A DNA stretch of 64,000 nucleotides from Carposina sasakii (taxonomy: Eukaryota; Arthropoda; Insecta; Lepidoptera; Carposinidae). The notes beneath the pieces are model-generated. The model was given only the letters and a program-made list of their open reading frames with translations, was not told the origin of the DNA and did no database searches. The stretch covers positions 1,612,001 to 1,676,000 of the forward strand of contig CP053160.1 of assembly GCA_014607495.2 (NCBI GenBank), given 5' to 3'. Positions 1-12,200 of the stretch are shown piece after piece (position 1 is the stretch's first letter; each line of letters starts with the position of its first letter). Position numbers and translations under genes: made by a program.

Positions 1-154
1 TAGAAAAAATATGATGTACAAGAATATAAAAAATAACAATCGTTTCTTTAAAAATCCGCAATTCCAGTTAAGGCGTCAGCATCATTAAAAATTCTACTAA
101 GAATAGCATAATAGATCCCAGTGCCAAAGGCAGACGAAATTAAGTACTTTAAAC

Positions 155-294
155 CTACTTGTTCTTTCTAGTCCTCTCCAAGACCTTCTGGTACAGTTTC
201 TTGTTGAAGGACGCTGGTGTGGTGGTCTGAGCACCGTCAGTGCTGGCTTGGCCCTCAGCCAAGTGCAGCTGTTTCTCCAACTGTTCCACTCCAC
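155..294 (-). CDS. Cht6: Cht6 last exon in window with stop
   Basis: 140 nt, acceptor ACTACAG. It completes a Gly codon and reads GVEQLEKQLHLAEG, ending KVLERTRKNK and TAG at 155-157. No AATAAA or ATTAAA is visible on the minus strand between 154 and 1, so the 3' UTR probably leaves the window. In other insects Cht6 continues into very long Ser/Thr-rich isoforms; such exons, if present, would lie left of this window. Confidence 0.8.
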
Positions 295-3200
295 CTGTAG
301 TTAAATATTATGTTACGAACAACAGTCTTAAATCGAATCGCATAATATAGGTAAGTAACGTTAGTAGGTAGTGTTCTGTATTTATACAGAAAATTTCGTT
401 TTAGTTGAAATTAGTGTTGATATAACTAGTTCCTCAAATTGGGCGCTATCAGTAATCAGTGAAACATAAGTAAGTAAGAGTATCTAAATAAATTAGATAC
501 AATGGCAAACATTCAGAAGAAAAGTTTTTAATCTATTTAGGTAAAGCGATGTCTGTATAAGGTCTTTCCGAAATTAGTTATTTGCTTTTGACACGTAACT
601 ATACATAGTGCAGTAATTATTCAAGATTGTATGGAACAGCAGATTTTTTTTCACTATTTCGGAGTTGGCCCCATAGTGAAAGTTGTTTCTTTCAATTCAA
701 TTCAATTTTTGTGCCGGGCCCACACAATTGTGTCGGGCACAGTGTCGGGCACAATGATTCCGCCAATGTCACGTAGAGGAAAAATCACGTAGGAGATGAT
801 TAAAAAAAAGATTTTGACAAGAAAAGAAAAAAAATTTTACCGAAACCTTATTTTTGTACCATATTGTACCTAAAACCACACTTATTTTACATACAGACGT
901 GCACAAAACAGGTAAACACGGGAAGACATTTAATAGAATGACCTACTTATATAACATAACATAATATACCGAAAATAAATAAATTGATACACAGGGGATG
1001 GGAATACAATAAACCTAAATACCCTTTATAATTTAATATTATTAGTTTTAAGGAAATGAGCCAAGACTTTGATAAAAATAGTGTGAGCTAAGGATAATAT
1101 ACATTTAGAGTTAGTAGAAAGGGGAATGTCAGGAGAAAGGAACTGATAGAGGGAAGGGGATACATTGGGACAGTTAAAGAGAATGTGGTCTAGAGTACCC
1201 TCCGCTAAGCCACATTCACAAAGGGACTTGTCTCTAACTCTTATTTTGGTCAGGTGAACGGGAGTACAGGAGTCTTTTTACTTACCTAGTTACGTGTCAA
1301 AAGCAAATCACTAATTTCGGAAAGACCTTATACATATAGTCAATTCAATTTTTATTATTAATGGCACCCATTATTGCGTCGGGCACAATAATTCCGCCAA
1401 TGTCACGTAGAGATGGAAAATCACGTTGGAGATTGGTCAAAATAAGAATCTTTTTAAAAAAAAAAATTAAGGACTGTACCTAAAACAAAGAGAAACACCA
1501 CACTTGTTAAAATTCGACACACACAGAATAATTTGTTAGATTAATGATAGACATACATACTAATAGCTTGAGTACTTATTTACATAATTTATGTACAATA
1601 TATATAAAAAATTTAGAATAACAGAGAATATGGTATATCTACGTAAAAAAAAATATCACTACATACTATAACTTGATATTATTAATTTTGATAAAGTGGG
1701 CCAAAATTTTTATAAAGGGAGTATTTACAAAGGATAACACAGAATTAAAATTAGTAGGGAGGGGAATGACAGGGGGCAGGAATTGGTAAAGGGAAGGGGA
1801 TATATTAGGACAGTTGAAGAAAATGTGCTCTGCAGTGCCCTCTGCAAGACCACATTCACATAATGAGCTATCTCTGACCTTAATTTTTTTAAGATGGACG
1901 GGTGTGCAAGAGTGGCCTAAACGTAGACGACAAATTGTGGAGGTAACTGTTTTGCTAGCTTTTTTATATCTAAAGAACCACGGTTTGCAAGGTATGAGTT
2001 CCTGGATATCACCATAATGTTTCCCTTTGAGGAGTCTGCTATGGTTCCAGAGGTTCTGCCAAGATGATGACAGGCGATATTTGGAATATTCCATAAGGTC
2101 GTGGCTGAATATAAGACTATGGTCAAGTACACCCATCCTAGAAGCAGACCTTGCGAGAGAATCGACCGTTTCATTACCTGAAATACCCCTGTGGCTAGGT
2201 ATCCAAGCCAGCACAACGTGAACATTCTGCAAGTGACAGTTGTACAAGGCGTCTCTGATCTCAAGAATGATGGGAAAATTTGACTTGGATCTAAAAGGAT
2301 TGGATAGGATTGATTGGAGGGTGCTCTGGGAATCGGTGAGGATTATTGATTTTAATTTGTGGGAAAAGGAGTACTTAATGGCCTCGAGGATAGCAATAGC
2401 CTCACCAATAAACACTGAGGAATGGGAGGGGCATTTAAAGGTAAGGCCAATTTTGTATCGCGGGATCCAGACGGCAGCACCAACATTTCCCTTGTCAGAG
2501 GGTCTAGAGGCATCAGTGAAAATTTGTATATAACCCTGCCAATTGTTAGCCATCTCCGAATTAAAGATTTCATTTGCGCCTGGAGTTAATTTTGAAATGC
2601 CAAGGTTCAGGAAGATGGAAGGTTCAAATATAAGGGAATGATAGTTTTTGGAAAAAAGGGGATGAATTTCAGATTGGAAAATGGGGAGGGGTAACTGGGA
2701 GCAGAATGCCGCACTGGACACTAAAAGCGATGTTTTACTTTCGGGTAAAGAAAGTATAGATAGGTCACAGATTCTAGGTTGAAGAAGGTGAGAGGGATTT
2801 TGGATAATTTTGAAAATAAATCTGTCGGATAAATATTGTCTGCGCAAGCCTAGAGGAGGCTCTACGCATTCCACCTGCATAGCGTTGATAGGCGACGATT
2901 TCATGGCACCAAGGATAATTCTTAAGCATTTGGATTGGATTCTATCAATGGATTGGAGAGGAGCTTTGTTACAAGGGATCAACAGGAATGTGCCATAGTC
3001 CAAGTGGCTGCGAATAATGGCATTATAGAGAATCTTCTGAGTGAATGGATGAGATCCCCACCACACACCCGAAAGAGCTCTAAGGATATTTACTCCCCTT
3101 TCGCATTTTTCAACAATGTACTTAAAGTGTTGTTCACCTGTAAGTCTACCATCTAGTATGATACCTAGGAATTTGACTGATCTGTGAACAGGAATTAAAT

Positions 3201-6200
3201 GGTCCTGTATATTAATGTCAACAGCGGGGATTGTACGTTTCCTGGTAAACACCACAACTGAACTTTTGGATGGAGATAAAGTCAGACCATGGTCAGTCAA
3301 CCAAATATCAAGATAGTGGAGAGCAGAATTGAGTCGGGAAGTTGCATCCTCGATAGACTTGAGAGAAGTGTACAATACCAGGTCGTCAGCATATTGCAGG
3401 ATGTTACAGAAGCTTGTCACTGAACGGTCCAGGTCATGTGTATATATGTTAAATAGTAGAGGGCTAAGCACAGAACCTTGAGGGAGACCCCTCCAAACAT
3501 ATCTAGATGAGGAAGCATAACCCCGGAAGCGAATAGATAGGGACCTTGCCATTAGGATGTTACAAATAGTGTGAGTTAGCCTCACAGGTAAACTCAGATG
3601 GAGCATTTTTTGCCTGAGCACAGGAAGCATCACATTATCATAAGCAGCTGTTATGTCCAAGAATACTCCGACCAAAAATTCGCCCCTGGAAAAAGCTAAA
3701 CGGATATCCGACGTAAGTGTAGCTAGACTATCAAGAGTACCCATCCCCTTACGAAAGCCAAATTGGGTTCTGGGTAGGACATTTCTGCTCTCCACTATCC
3801 ACTCTAGTCGCCCTTTTATAAGGTGTTCCAACACCTTAAGCAGCACTGAAGATAATGCGATGGGTCTGTAGGAGGAGGGGTCAGAGGAATCTTTGCCAGG
3901 TTTGAGGATAGGGATAATAGTTTGTGTTTTCCAGGATTCAGGGAAGATACCCGATAGGAAGAAGGAGTTAATTAAATCCAAATAAAGGTTATGTGCTTGA
4001 TGGCTGCATTTTAGAAGAAAGGAATACGGGATACCATCAGCACCAGGGGAAGAGTCCACAAGGCCCTTAAGCGCTTGTTTAAGCTCACCTATACTAAAGG
4101 GATGGTCCATTTCATCTTCAGATGAAATGGATGGGAGAGGGAGAGGGATTGAGTCTAAAGGGGGAACAGAGGGAGGAGCAAGCCTGTCAGCGAACTCGTC
4201 AAGCCATAAGGTAGGATCGCTAGATGTTAGGTTGGATGATTCAGAGACTGCGGAGCGAAACCTGTTAATTTGTTTCCAGACAATGCCTGGTGGAGTTCTT
4301 GGTGACAGACTCTCACAAAATCGAGACCAACCGTCTCTCTTCTTCCGTGCTAGAAACTTTCTAGTACGTGCAACCGTCCGTTTGTATAATAGGAAATTTT
4401 CCATGGTCATGGATGCGTCATATCTTTTCTCCGCGTTACGTCTTTCTTTAATCACCTCGGTACATTCACTATCCCACCATGGGGGCGAGGAATACTTACG
4501 TCGGGAGGAACTTTTTGTGGGAATATGAGAGTCAGCTGAGGAGGTAAGGGCGTCTATGAAAAGAGAGTAATTATTTAGGGAATTTAATCTGGATGTAGGA
4601 GGAATGAAACAAATTTTGTTATCTACAGCTTGTTGAAAAGCAGTCCAATCTGCTGCCTCCAATTTATATTTTAAAAGGGGGGAGTGGTATAAAGGACGAG
4701 GTGAGGAATTGGACATGGAGACAAGGATGGGATAGTGGTCAGACCCGGTAGTAAAAGGAAGACGATCCCATGACAAGAGAGGAAAGAGGGATGGTGAACA
4801 GGCAGTGAGGTCCACTGCAGTGCGTGGGTTTTGGGTAAGGGGATTAACCCTACGAGTTGGAGATCCATCATTCATGAGAATGACGTCGGTAAGGTGGAAA
4901 ATGTCTAATAGGTAGGATGAAAATGGGTCACAGTAATGGCACCCCCACATAGTGTGGTGGGTGTTAAAGTCTCCCATAATGAGGGAAGGAGAAGGAAGGG
5001 CAGACAGGGTAGCGGATAACTCTGGAGCGAGGGAAGGAGAAGGGTTAGGGATATACACAGACACAATAGCAATGCCTAGAGTTTTCACTGCTACTGCATT
5101 GATATCCTGACTGTGAGATGGGAGAGGGATTTGGGAGAAGAAGAGGTTGTGTTTTATTAGGAGGACACTACCTCCATACCCGTCGTCACTGTCATCCCTT
5201 AAGCAGGAGTATCCCGGAAACCTAAAATGGGATCCAGGAAACAGCCAAGACTCAGAGATGGCAATGACATCGGGATTGTGATTTTGGACCAGAATGGTCA
5301 GATCATATCTTTTCCGTCTGATACTTCTAGCATTCCATTGCAGGATCCTGAATGGATGCATTTTTAGCTAAGTTAGCAATTTGTATTAGTTGTGAGGCAA
5401 CGTGGGACGGTAGGGATTCTTTGTAACTATTTAAAAAATTTAAAATTGTGCTTAATAGGTGTTGAACTAAGGTGACATTAAGGGTTACCGGGAATGGGTT
5501 AGGTTCGTTGGGAAAGGCAGAACCATTAGGGAGGGATGAGGAGGGGGTACTAACAATAGACTGGTGTGCAGCCTTATCGTAGCCCTTACCTAACTGGGGA
5601 AGTTGACGAGGGGGGAAAAATACAGTTTTCTTGTAGGACTTGGTCTGTTGGGGGGGATATGATTGGGATGCGGGTCTTTTAGGAGAGGGAGCTACCGCGG
5701 TCATTTCGGCGTATGAACGTCGAACTGACGGGAAAAGGCAGGAGGCTTCAGCATAGGATACACAGTCTTGGGACATTGTGAGTTTAATAGATTTTTGCCT
5801 AGATTGCTCCGGGCAAGATCGACTCGTTGCAGAATGATGACCAGAACAATATAGGCAAGACGTATTTTCCTCAGAGAGTGAACATGTGTCTCCAGAGTGG
5901 GGTTGAGCACATTTATAGCACCTTGGTTGAGACCTGCACTGAGCTTTGACATGACCAAATCGGCAACAATTCATACACTGAATTGTTGGCAACTGATACA
6001 TGTCAACGGGCAGTGAGGTATGATAACAGAAAACTCTAGAAGGGAAAACCTGGCCTTTAAATGTGAGAACAACAGTTTGGGTCGGGACCCAAACAATAGT
6101 TCCCTCACTTGAGGTCTTTCTATTCAGCCTACGGGCCTTTAGGACTATACCGCAACCTGATGGTAATACCAATGACTCAACGAGCTCCTCCGTTGACATG

Positions 6201-9200
6201 TCAATGGGTACGCTTTTTACAATGCCCATGCGTGTAATGTTGTATGTTGGAATGGAAGCAGAATATTTGTGAATATCTAGTATTTTGTTTTTAAGGAAGT
6301 CATTTGCATCAGTAGGGTTCATAAACTGCACAGATACTCTATTCCGACCAACACCCTTAACACCATCACATGCAATATTTTTGATTTTGTTTTTAACTAA
6401 AAATTGACCAAACTTTATGGGACGCAAGTTCAAACCAACAGAAGATTCATCTTCTACACGGGAAACATGAATGATATACGGACCTTTATCATCAGTTGAG
6501 TATTCTTTCACACCCTGAGTAAGGCTAGGATGTGTGAAAATATTGGTAGCTTGTTGGGATGAAGGTTGGCTAATGATGGAAGGGTCAATGATTGTTTTTT
6601 TCACTGGTTTGGGCAACTCAACATCACTAAGCCTCTTACGAGACTCCTGAGTGAAGAGAGGAGGGGAGGACAAGCAGTTTTCAGGGGTTCTGGGTGAGTC
6701 CGGAGGATCCGGGGGCTTTGGCGGGATGTCCATACTAAAATATAGTATGGGAGGAAATGTTAACTATAAAGTCTATAAATACACACTTACCGATGGACAA
6801 CACAAACACAGACACTATATAGCTACAGTTCTATTATTAAAATACTACAAAATTTGATCTAAGAACCAAAAGATCTCGCTGACACGTGTGTTAACCAACT
6901 CTCGCGAAAACGGACCGCTGCGTATAAGTTAAGTTTACAAGTTGCTTCCATATAGTCAATACTTACCAACTTTCTTGATGAGTTCGATGAGTTCCTTAAT
7001 AACCTTCGGATCTTCAGCTTCTACTTCTGCGATGTCATCCAAAACATCTTCCTCAGATACCTAGACAAAAATTTAAGAAATTATTTAATTGGCACAAATT
7101 ATAACTCGATAATGTTGTGAAACGTAAACCAAGAAGTCAATGAACCTATTTGTTGTTTTGTTTTCCTTCTGTTATTTTTCAAGAATTTTTGCATACACGT
7201 GTAACCTATCTCCATTTTTAAAGGTCTATTCCACTTTGATCACCCAGGTAATATTACCCGAGATACAATCTAAGGTACTTTATCTTCTTCTTCAGCCTAT
7301 TGCAGTCTTCTGCTGGACGTAGGCCTCCCCCAGAGCACGCCATAAGGCTACTGCCACAGGGGGGTTTTGCCCATAGTTACCACGCTGGGCAGGCGGGTTG
7401 GCGACCGCAGTGTGATTTTCGGACTATGTTGTCAACACGGGAGGCGCTGCTGCCCACCTTCCGGAAATCCTTAATTGCCTCGTATGATACCCACGGGCAG
7501 GCAGGGGTGGTACAAACTCTACTCTGCCGGTACCACGCGGCTAAACTTTATGGAGGTTGATAATTTACCTACAGGTTCTGGAGTAGTAGTCGTAGTGGTA
7601 GTAGTACGGAAGGCCACAGAACTCTTGGTGCTGAGCTTGACAGGTCGCCTGGTGGTGGTGGTGGTGGTGGGTGCCCTGGTGGTGGTTGGCTTGCTGGTGG
7701 TGGTGGTCTCCGCAGCCGGCTTCTTGCAGAGCACGTTGCGTGCGAAGTCGCAAGAATCTGCTGCTTTGTTGAAGAATAAACCTGGAAAATACTTTCTCAT
7801 TTAAACTATGACATACATACATACATACATATAATCAGGCCTTTATCCCTTACGAGGTAGGTATAGCACCAAATGAGGTATACCCTCAAAATGTGGTTCT
7901 ATCGGGCCTTGGTGCTCTTGTTGAGGTGTACAAGTTCAGTAGTAGTGACAGGTAGTCAGCCCATCTTCTACAAAACACCAAGACCCTCTTGTCCCTCTAC
8001 TGACTTGTACAGTATGCCCGGGAAGAGAATCAGAAGGTATTATTTATTGCGTTATAAATGCTATGTGTGAAGTTACCACTTCAAAAGCTGGATAAATAAT
8101 CCAGCCATTAGATTTTGAACCCCATAGCCTTTAGATTCCATCTCAGACTCGCATATCAGATATTTGGTTCTATATTACTGCGATTACTCAAGGAAGTAAG
8201 TTCTGACATCCCGTTACCTGACGGACACGTGAACTGATGAGCGACGATGCCGAGATTGGAGGGACCGGAGTCGAGGCACCAGAAGTACTTCTTGCAGTCG
8301 CGCGGGTGCTGGAAGAAACCTTCGTCCGTGCACTTGAAGTCTGAAATAAAAGCATTATTAATTCGGTTATACTTGCATGGATGGATCCCCTAAAGAAGAC
8401 AGGAATTCATCGCATAATACCATAGACTAGGTAACTAAAACTGCAATAGGTTGAATGTATTAAAATATGTGCTATAATGTATGTTCTTTAAATGAATAAA
8501 TCATAATAAAACAAATTCGTCCCGCTGTCTGTCTGTCCCTATGTATGCTTAGATTTTTAAAACTACGCAACGGATTTTGATGCGATTTTTTTTAATAAAT
8601 AGAGAGATTCAAGACGAAGGTTTATATGTTTAGCTAGGGACCCGGCTTCGTACGGGTGCAGTGCTCACGCGGACGAAGTCGAGGGCGGACGCTAGTAATA
8701 CATATTTAACTAAGATTGATTCTAATATTTGAGTAGTCAAGAACATTGAGACAAAATAACATACAATGGTACCTACGAATATATGGTAACGTTAAACTCG
8801 GGTTATTCTCGGGTACATTGACAATGTACAAAGGCGTGCTTATCCCGAGATTATTGAGATAGATAGAGTTATTTCGGGTAACCTAAACCCACAGGTGCTT
8901 AACCAATCAGACATACCTGATCCAGGGTCAGGAGTAGTGGGAGGTTCTGGTGTGTTGGCGCTCCAGGATGGTGTGGTGCTGACCACAGTGGTGCCACTCT
9001 TGCGTTTGTGACTCTTTTCCCTGTAAAATATCACGTTCAATATAAAAAAATCATACCTACAACTAAATCTATAGCTTGTCTATAGATATGTGCAAATAGT
9101 TTAAACTTTAGACAGGGCGATTGGTCAAAATATACAGGGTGATTTTTGGTCGTCAACGTTCCTGAAAATTACGGAATCTCCTCATCATCACGATCATTTT

Positions 9201-12200
9201 TCTCCATGGAAGCACACCTGGGGAAGTGTTTGGTTTCCATAATATTAGGGTCCAAAGTTGAGTACCTAAATAGACTGCGTTTTTCTATATAAATGCACAT
9301 AGACGCGCGTAGTAAGATTTCTTCACGAGAAATAATTAATATCTATCTATAAAAAAAACTAACATAAACACTAGACGCTATAAATTTCGCCCGATCAAGT
9401 AATTAAAAAAAAAAAAAATCCCAGCATTTTTTTGGCATAAACTTACTTTATTTGATGAATAGAGTACGCACCCTTCGTTAAGGGTGGCCACGAAAAAACA
9501 CCCTGTATATGACAAATCTTTATCAACCATACTTTAAAAAGAAACTACCAACACGTGTGTTTAAATGTTTAAATGAAAGCTGATGAAAGAAGTTATGTAG
9601 ACACTGAAATCAGACTTCGGTGGCTTAAAGTGTTGGCAATTCAGGAACTTACTATCATAAATAGGTAAATACTTATCTCGGCCAAGTCAAATGTAGAGTG
9701 TGTTTCACTGAATATGTAGTTCCTTTAGACCAGGGGTTCTCAAACTTTTATTTCTCATAGACCCCTTTCAAAAGTTTACTGGTTCTGGTGGACCCCCTAC
9801 AGGCCTACATCACATACAAATTAATTGTGAACCCCAATTTTTTCACGCCAACGTAGACCCCCATAGAATATTCTATGGACCCCTGGGGGTCCACCTGAAC
9901 CACTTTGGGAACCACTGCTTTAGACGATGGCGCTAGTTACTACATCTACCAGCGCCATCATCCAAATGAGCTATATCTGCACTATGTGTGTTTTATGCAA
10001 TGGACTCTAGGTACCTACATATTTTGTAGTAACTCACTTGACAGCTGGAGCCTGGGTGGTGGTAGTGATGGCTGCAGGTTTCCTCGGTCGGGTCCTCCTG
10101 TTTACTGCTGTCTTCGGCTTGTCTGTCACGATGGTGTTATCCGTGGAACTGAAAAATCATAATTAGCATTCAGTATCAAAAGAAAATCTAACATTTTAGT
10201 ACTTGGCTCGTATCTATACCTACTTTAGTTATCTAGATAGTTATGATTAAGGAAATAAAAGAAATAATAAAGGTTTAAAAACAAACTTACCCAAGTTTGA
10301 CAATGTAAGCTTCCTTAGCTGCTTCGATGAGAGGATAAGGCTTGCCGTGGCAAGTGCCGCGGAAGTCGTCGTTGTCAATCGACCAGAACATGATTCCTGA
10401 GAACGTCAAAATGGTCATGAAAAACTTATTTAAAATCAGGGTAATTAGCGGCCACTTAGAACGCCCATAAAACTTAGAAAAATCGGATTTGACGCAGTAG
10501 GTTCCATTTGCATTTGGGTACTCAGTCGAAGGTGCTAGTTCCCATACGGTTCCATTATCCCACCCAGGCAATATGGAAAATAAATGGATTAATCTACAAT
10601 GACATAAGAGGTAAGTTATGAAAATGCACGTTTATTTAACTTTAACTTTGAATTTAACGTGTTAGGAGATTGTTCTTGGTTATTATTGCTTGGTTTGCTG
10701 GAAGCAATCTCTGCAAGAGACTAGTTCGTCACTGTATAGGTATTTCTCAAATTGTTATATCTATCTTCTATCTGTACTCTATATACATATAATAAAATTG
10801 TAACGGATCGCTGTCTGTACATGTAATAAGAAAAAATATTATAGGAGACTTTTATCAACGCAATAGTACGCAAAAGAATGATTTTTGGAATTTTTGTCTG
10901 TTTGTCTGTGCACGCTAATCTTAGAAACGGCTGAACCGATTTTTATGCAGTTTTCAGTAATATACGAGTATTGTGACAGGTCCCACTTAACATATAGGCA
11001 ACATTTTATCCCGGGAAAATGTTTTTATCCGGGATATTTTCGACATTAGTTTTTAATTATGTGTGTATAATAAAAAGTAAGAACCTTACCTCCAAGTCCA
11101 TTCTCAGCCACATAATCAGCTTTCTTCTTGACGATGTCAATATCATCGTACCCGACCCACTGGTTGCCTCGGTACGCGACTGGTCCCATAGCGTCAGGGT
11201 TGGGGTGCATCACGGTCCACTCCAAATCTTCTTCTTCTTCTTCCTCCGACTCCTCCTCATCGGACTCCTCATCTGATGATATCTGCCTCTTCTTCTTGGA
11301 AGTTTTGGGTTTTAATGCTTCGCAGATCTGTGAATGTGGTTTTCTGTTATGTATTTGCATTGTAAGTATGTCAAGATATGAGCGTAGAGGAAACGAAAGA
11401 GGTGAGTCATGACCGCAGCAAATGGAGATGCTCTCCACCTACCCCTCCGGGAAAGAGACGTACCTAAGTAATTCTATGTTTTTCAAGATTGTATGAATTT
11501 CTGAGTATACTCAGAAAAATACCTATAGGTTTTTTGGGATTTCGTCAAATGATATCTAAAAATAAATATGTTCTCGAGTCTCTTTGGGGTACGTTCTTTA
11601 TAGTGAGCTAGCTATACAGCCCTTTGTTACACTATATATTATACATGGTATCTGGTTTATACTTTACCCCTATTTACATATCCAAACAAAAGGCAAGGTG
11701 AGCTTATACCGAGGCTTTAGCCAGTTGACATACTTTACACATACGAGTATCATGATAGACTAGTCGACCTTATTAAAGATAAGATAGTCTAAGAGATTAT
11801 TGAGCACTTGTTGAAATTGACAACACTGTCTAAATATTAAATTCCTGAATAAATTTCGATCACAGTGAATAAGTTAATAAATAGCCCTCTATTATATAAA
11901 ACCTGTTTAGAAAAGAGTTTATTTTCCAAGATCAGAACATTCTTATATCTCTTGTATTTCTCATTTTTCTATATTAATTTCATTGTTATATTTCTTATAA
12001 AATCTCTTGTGGACAGGTTCTATGTAGTAGGATTTCACTGAACATGCCCCTTGTGTCGCAATGGAAGAGGCCAAAAACGCCTTTTTCAGAGAACCTGTAT
12101 TATATAACTCTGTTATAACTGTATAAATCTGTCATCCTTATACCTTCTTGTCTGTAGATACAAGTCAATAGACTAAACCATAAAAATATAAACCTCATAA

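Larger units (their letters stand above)
1345..6948 (-). mobile_element. Full-length I-group non-LTR retrotransposon
   Basis: About 5.6 kb with two open, overlapping ORFs on the minus strand, a 5' UTR of about 215 bp (6734-6948) and a 3' UTR of about 320 bp ending in a short TAATAA/ATTGA tail. The 12-bp direct repeat CATATAGTCAAT at 1333-1344 and 6949-6960 is the target duplication. An AP endonuclease, RT and RNase H in one ORF place it in the I group rather than jockey. Both ORFs lack stops, so the copy is young and possibly active. Confidence 0.9.
295..6966 (-). other. Last Cht6 intron in window, filled by nested transposons
   Basis: Bases 295-555 show nothing recognisable. 556-1332 is an inverted-repeat element carrying a truncated retrotransposon. 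1345-6948 is a full retrotransposon. Without these insertions the intron would be only a few hundred bases. Confidence 0.75.
9021..10037 (-). other. Cht6 intron between exons i and j
   Basis: Holds a TACAGGGTG-terminal element (9133-9507) and a hAT-like miniature element (9731-9917). Between them is anonymous AT-rich sequence. Confidence 0.6.

Noticed and set aside
4127..4528. Plus-strand open frame of 133 codons
   Set aside because: Antisense to retrotransposon ORF2, which has strong domain evidence.
7475..7804. Val-rich plus-strand open frame
   Set aside because: It is the antisense reading of the Thr-codon runs in Cht6 exon l.
10399..10571. Upstream extension of Cht6 exon h
   Set aside because: The acceptor at 10397 joins in phase to exon g and restores the conserved GLGGIMFW segment; the extension has no chitinase similarity.
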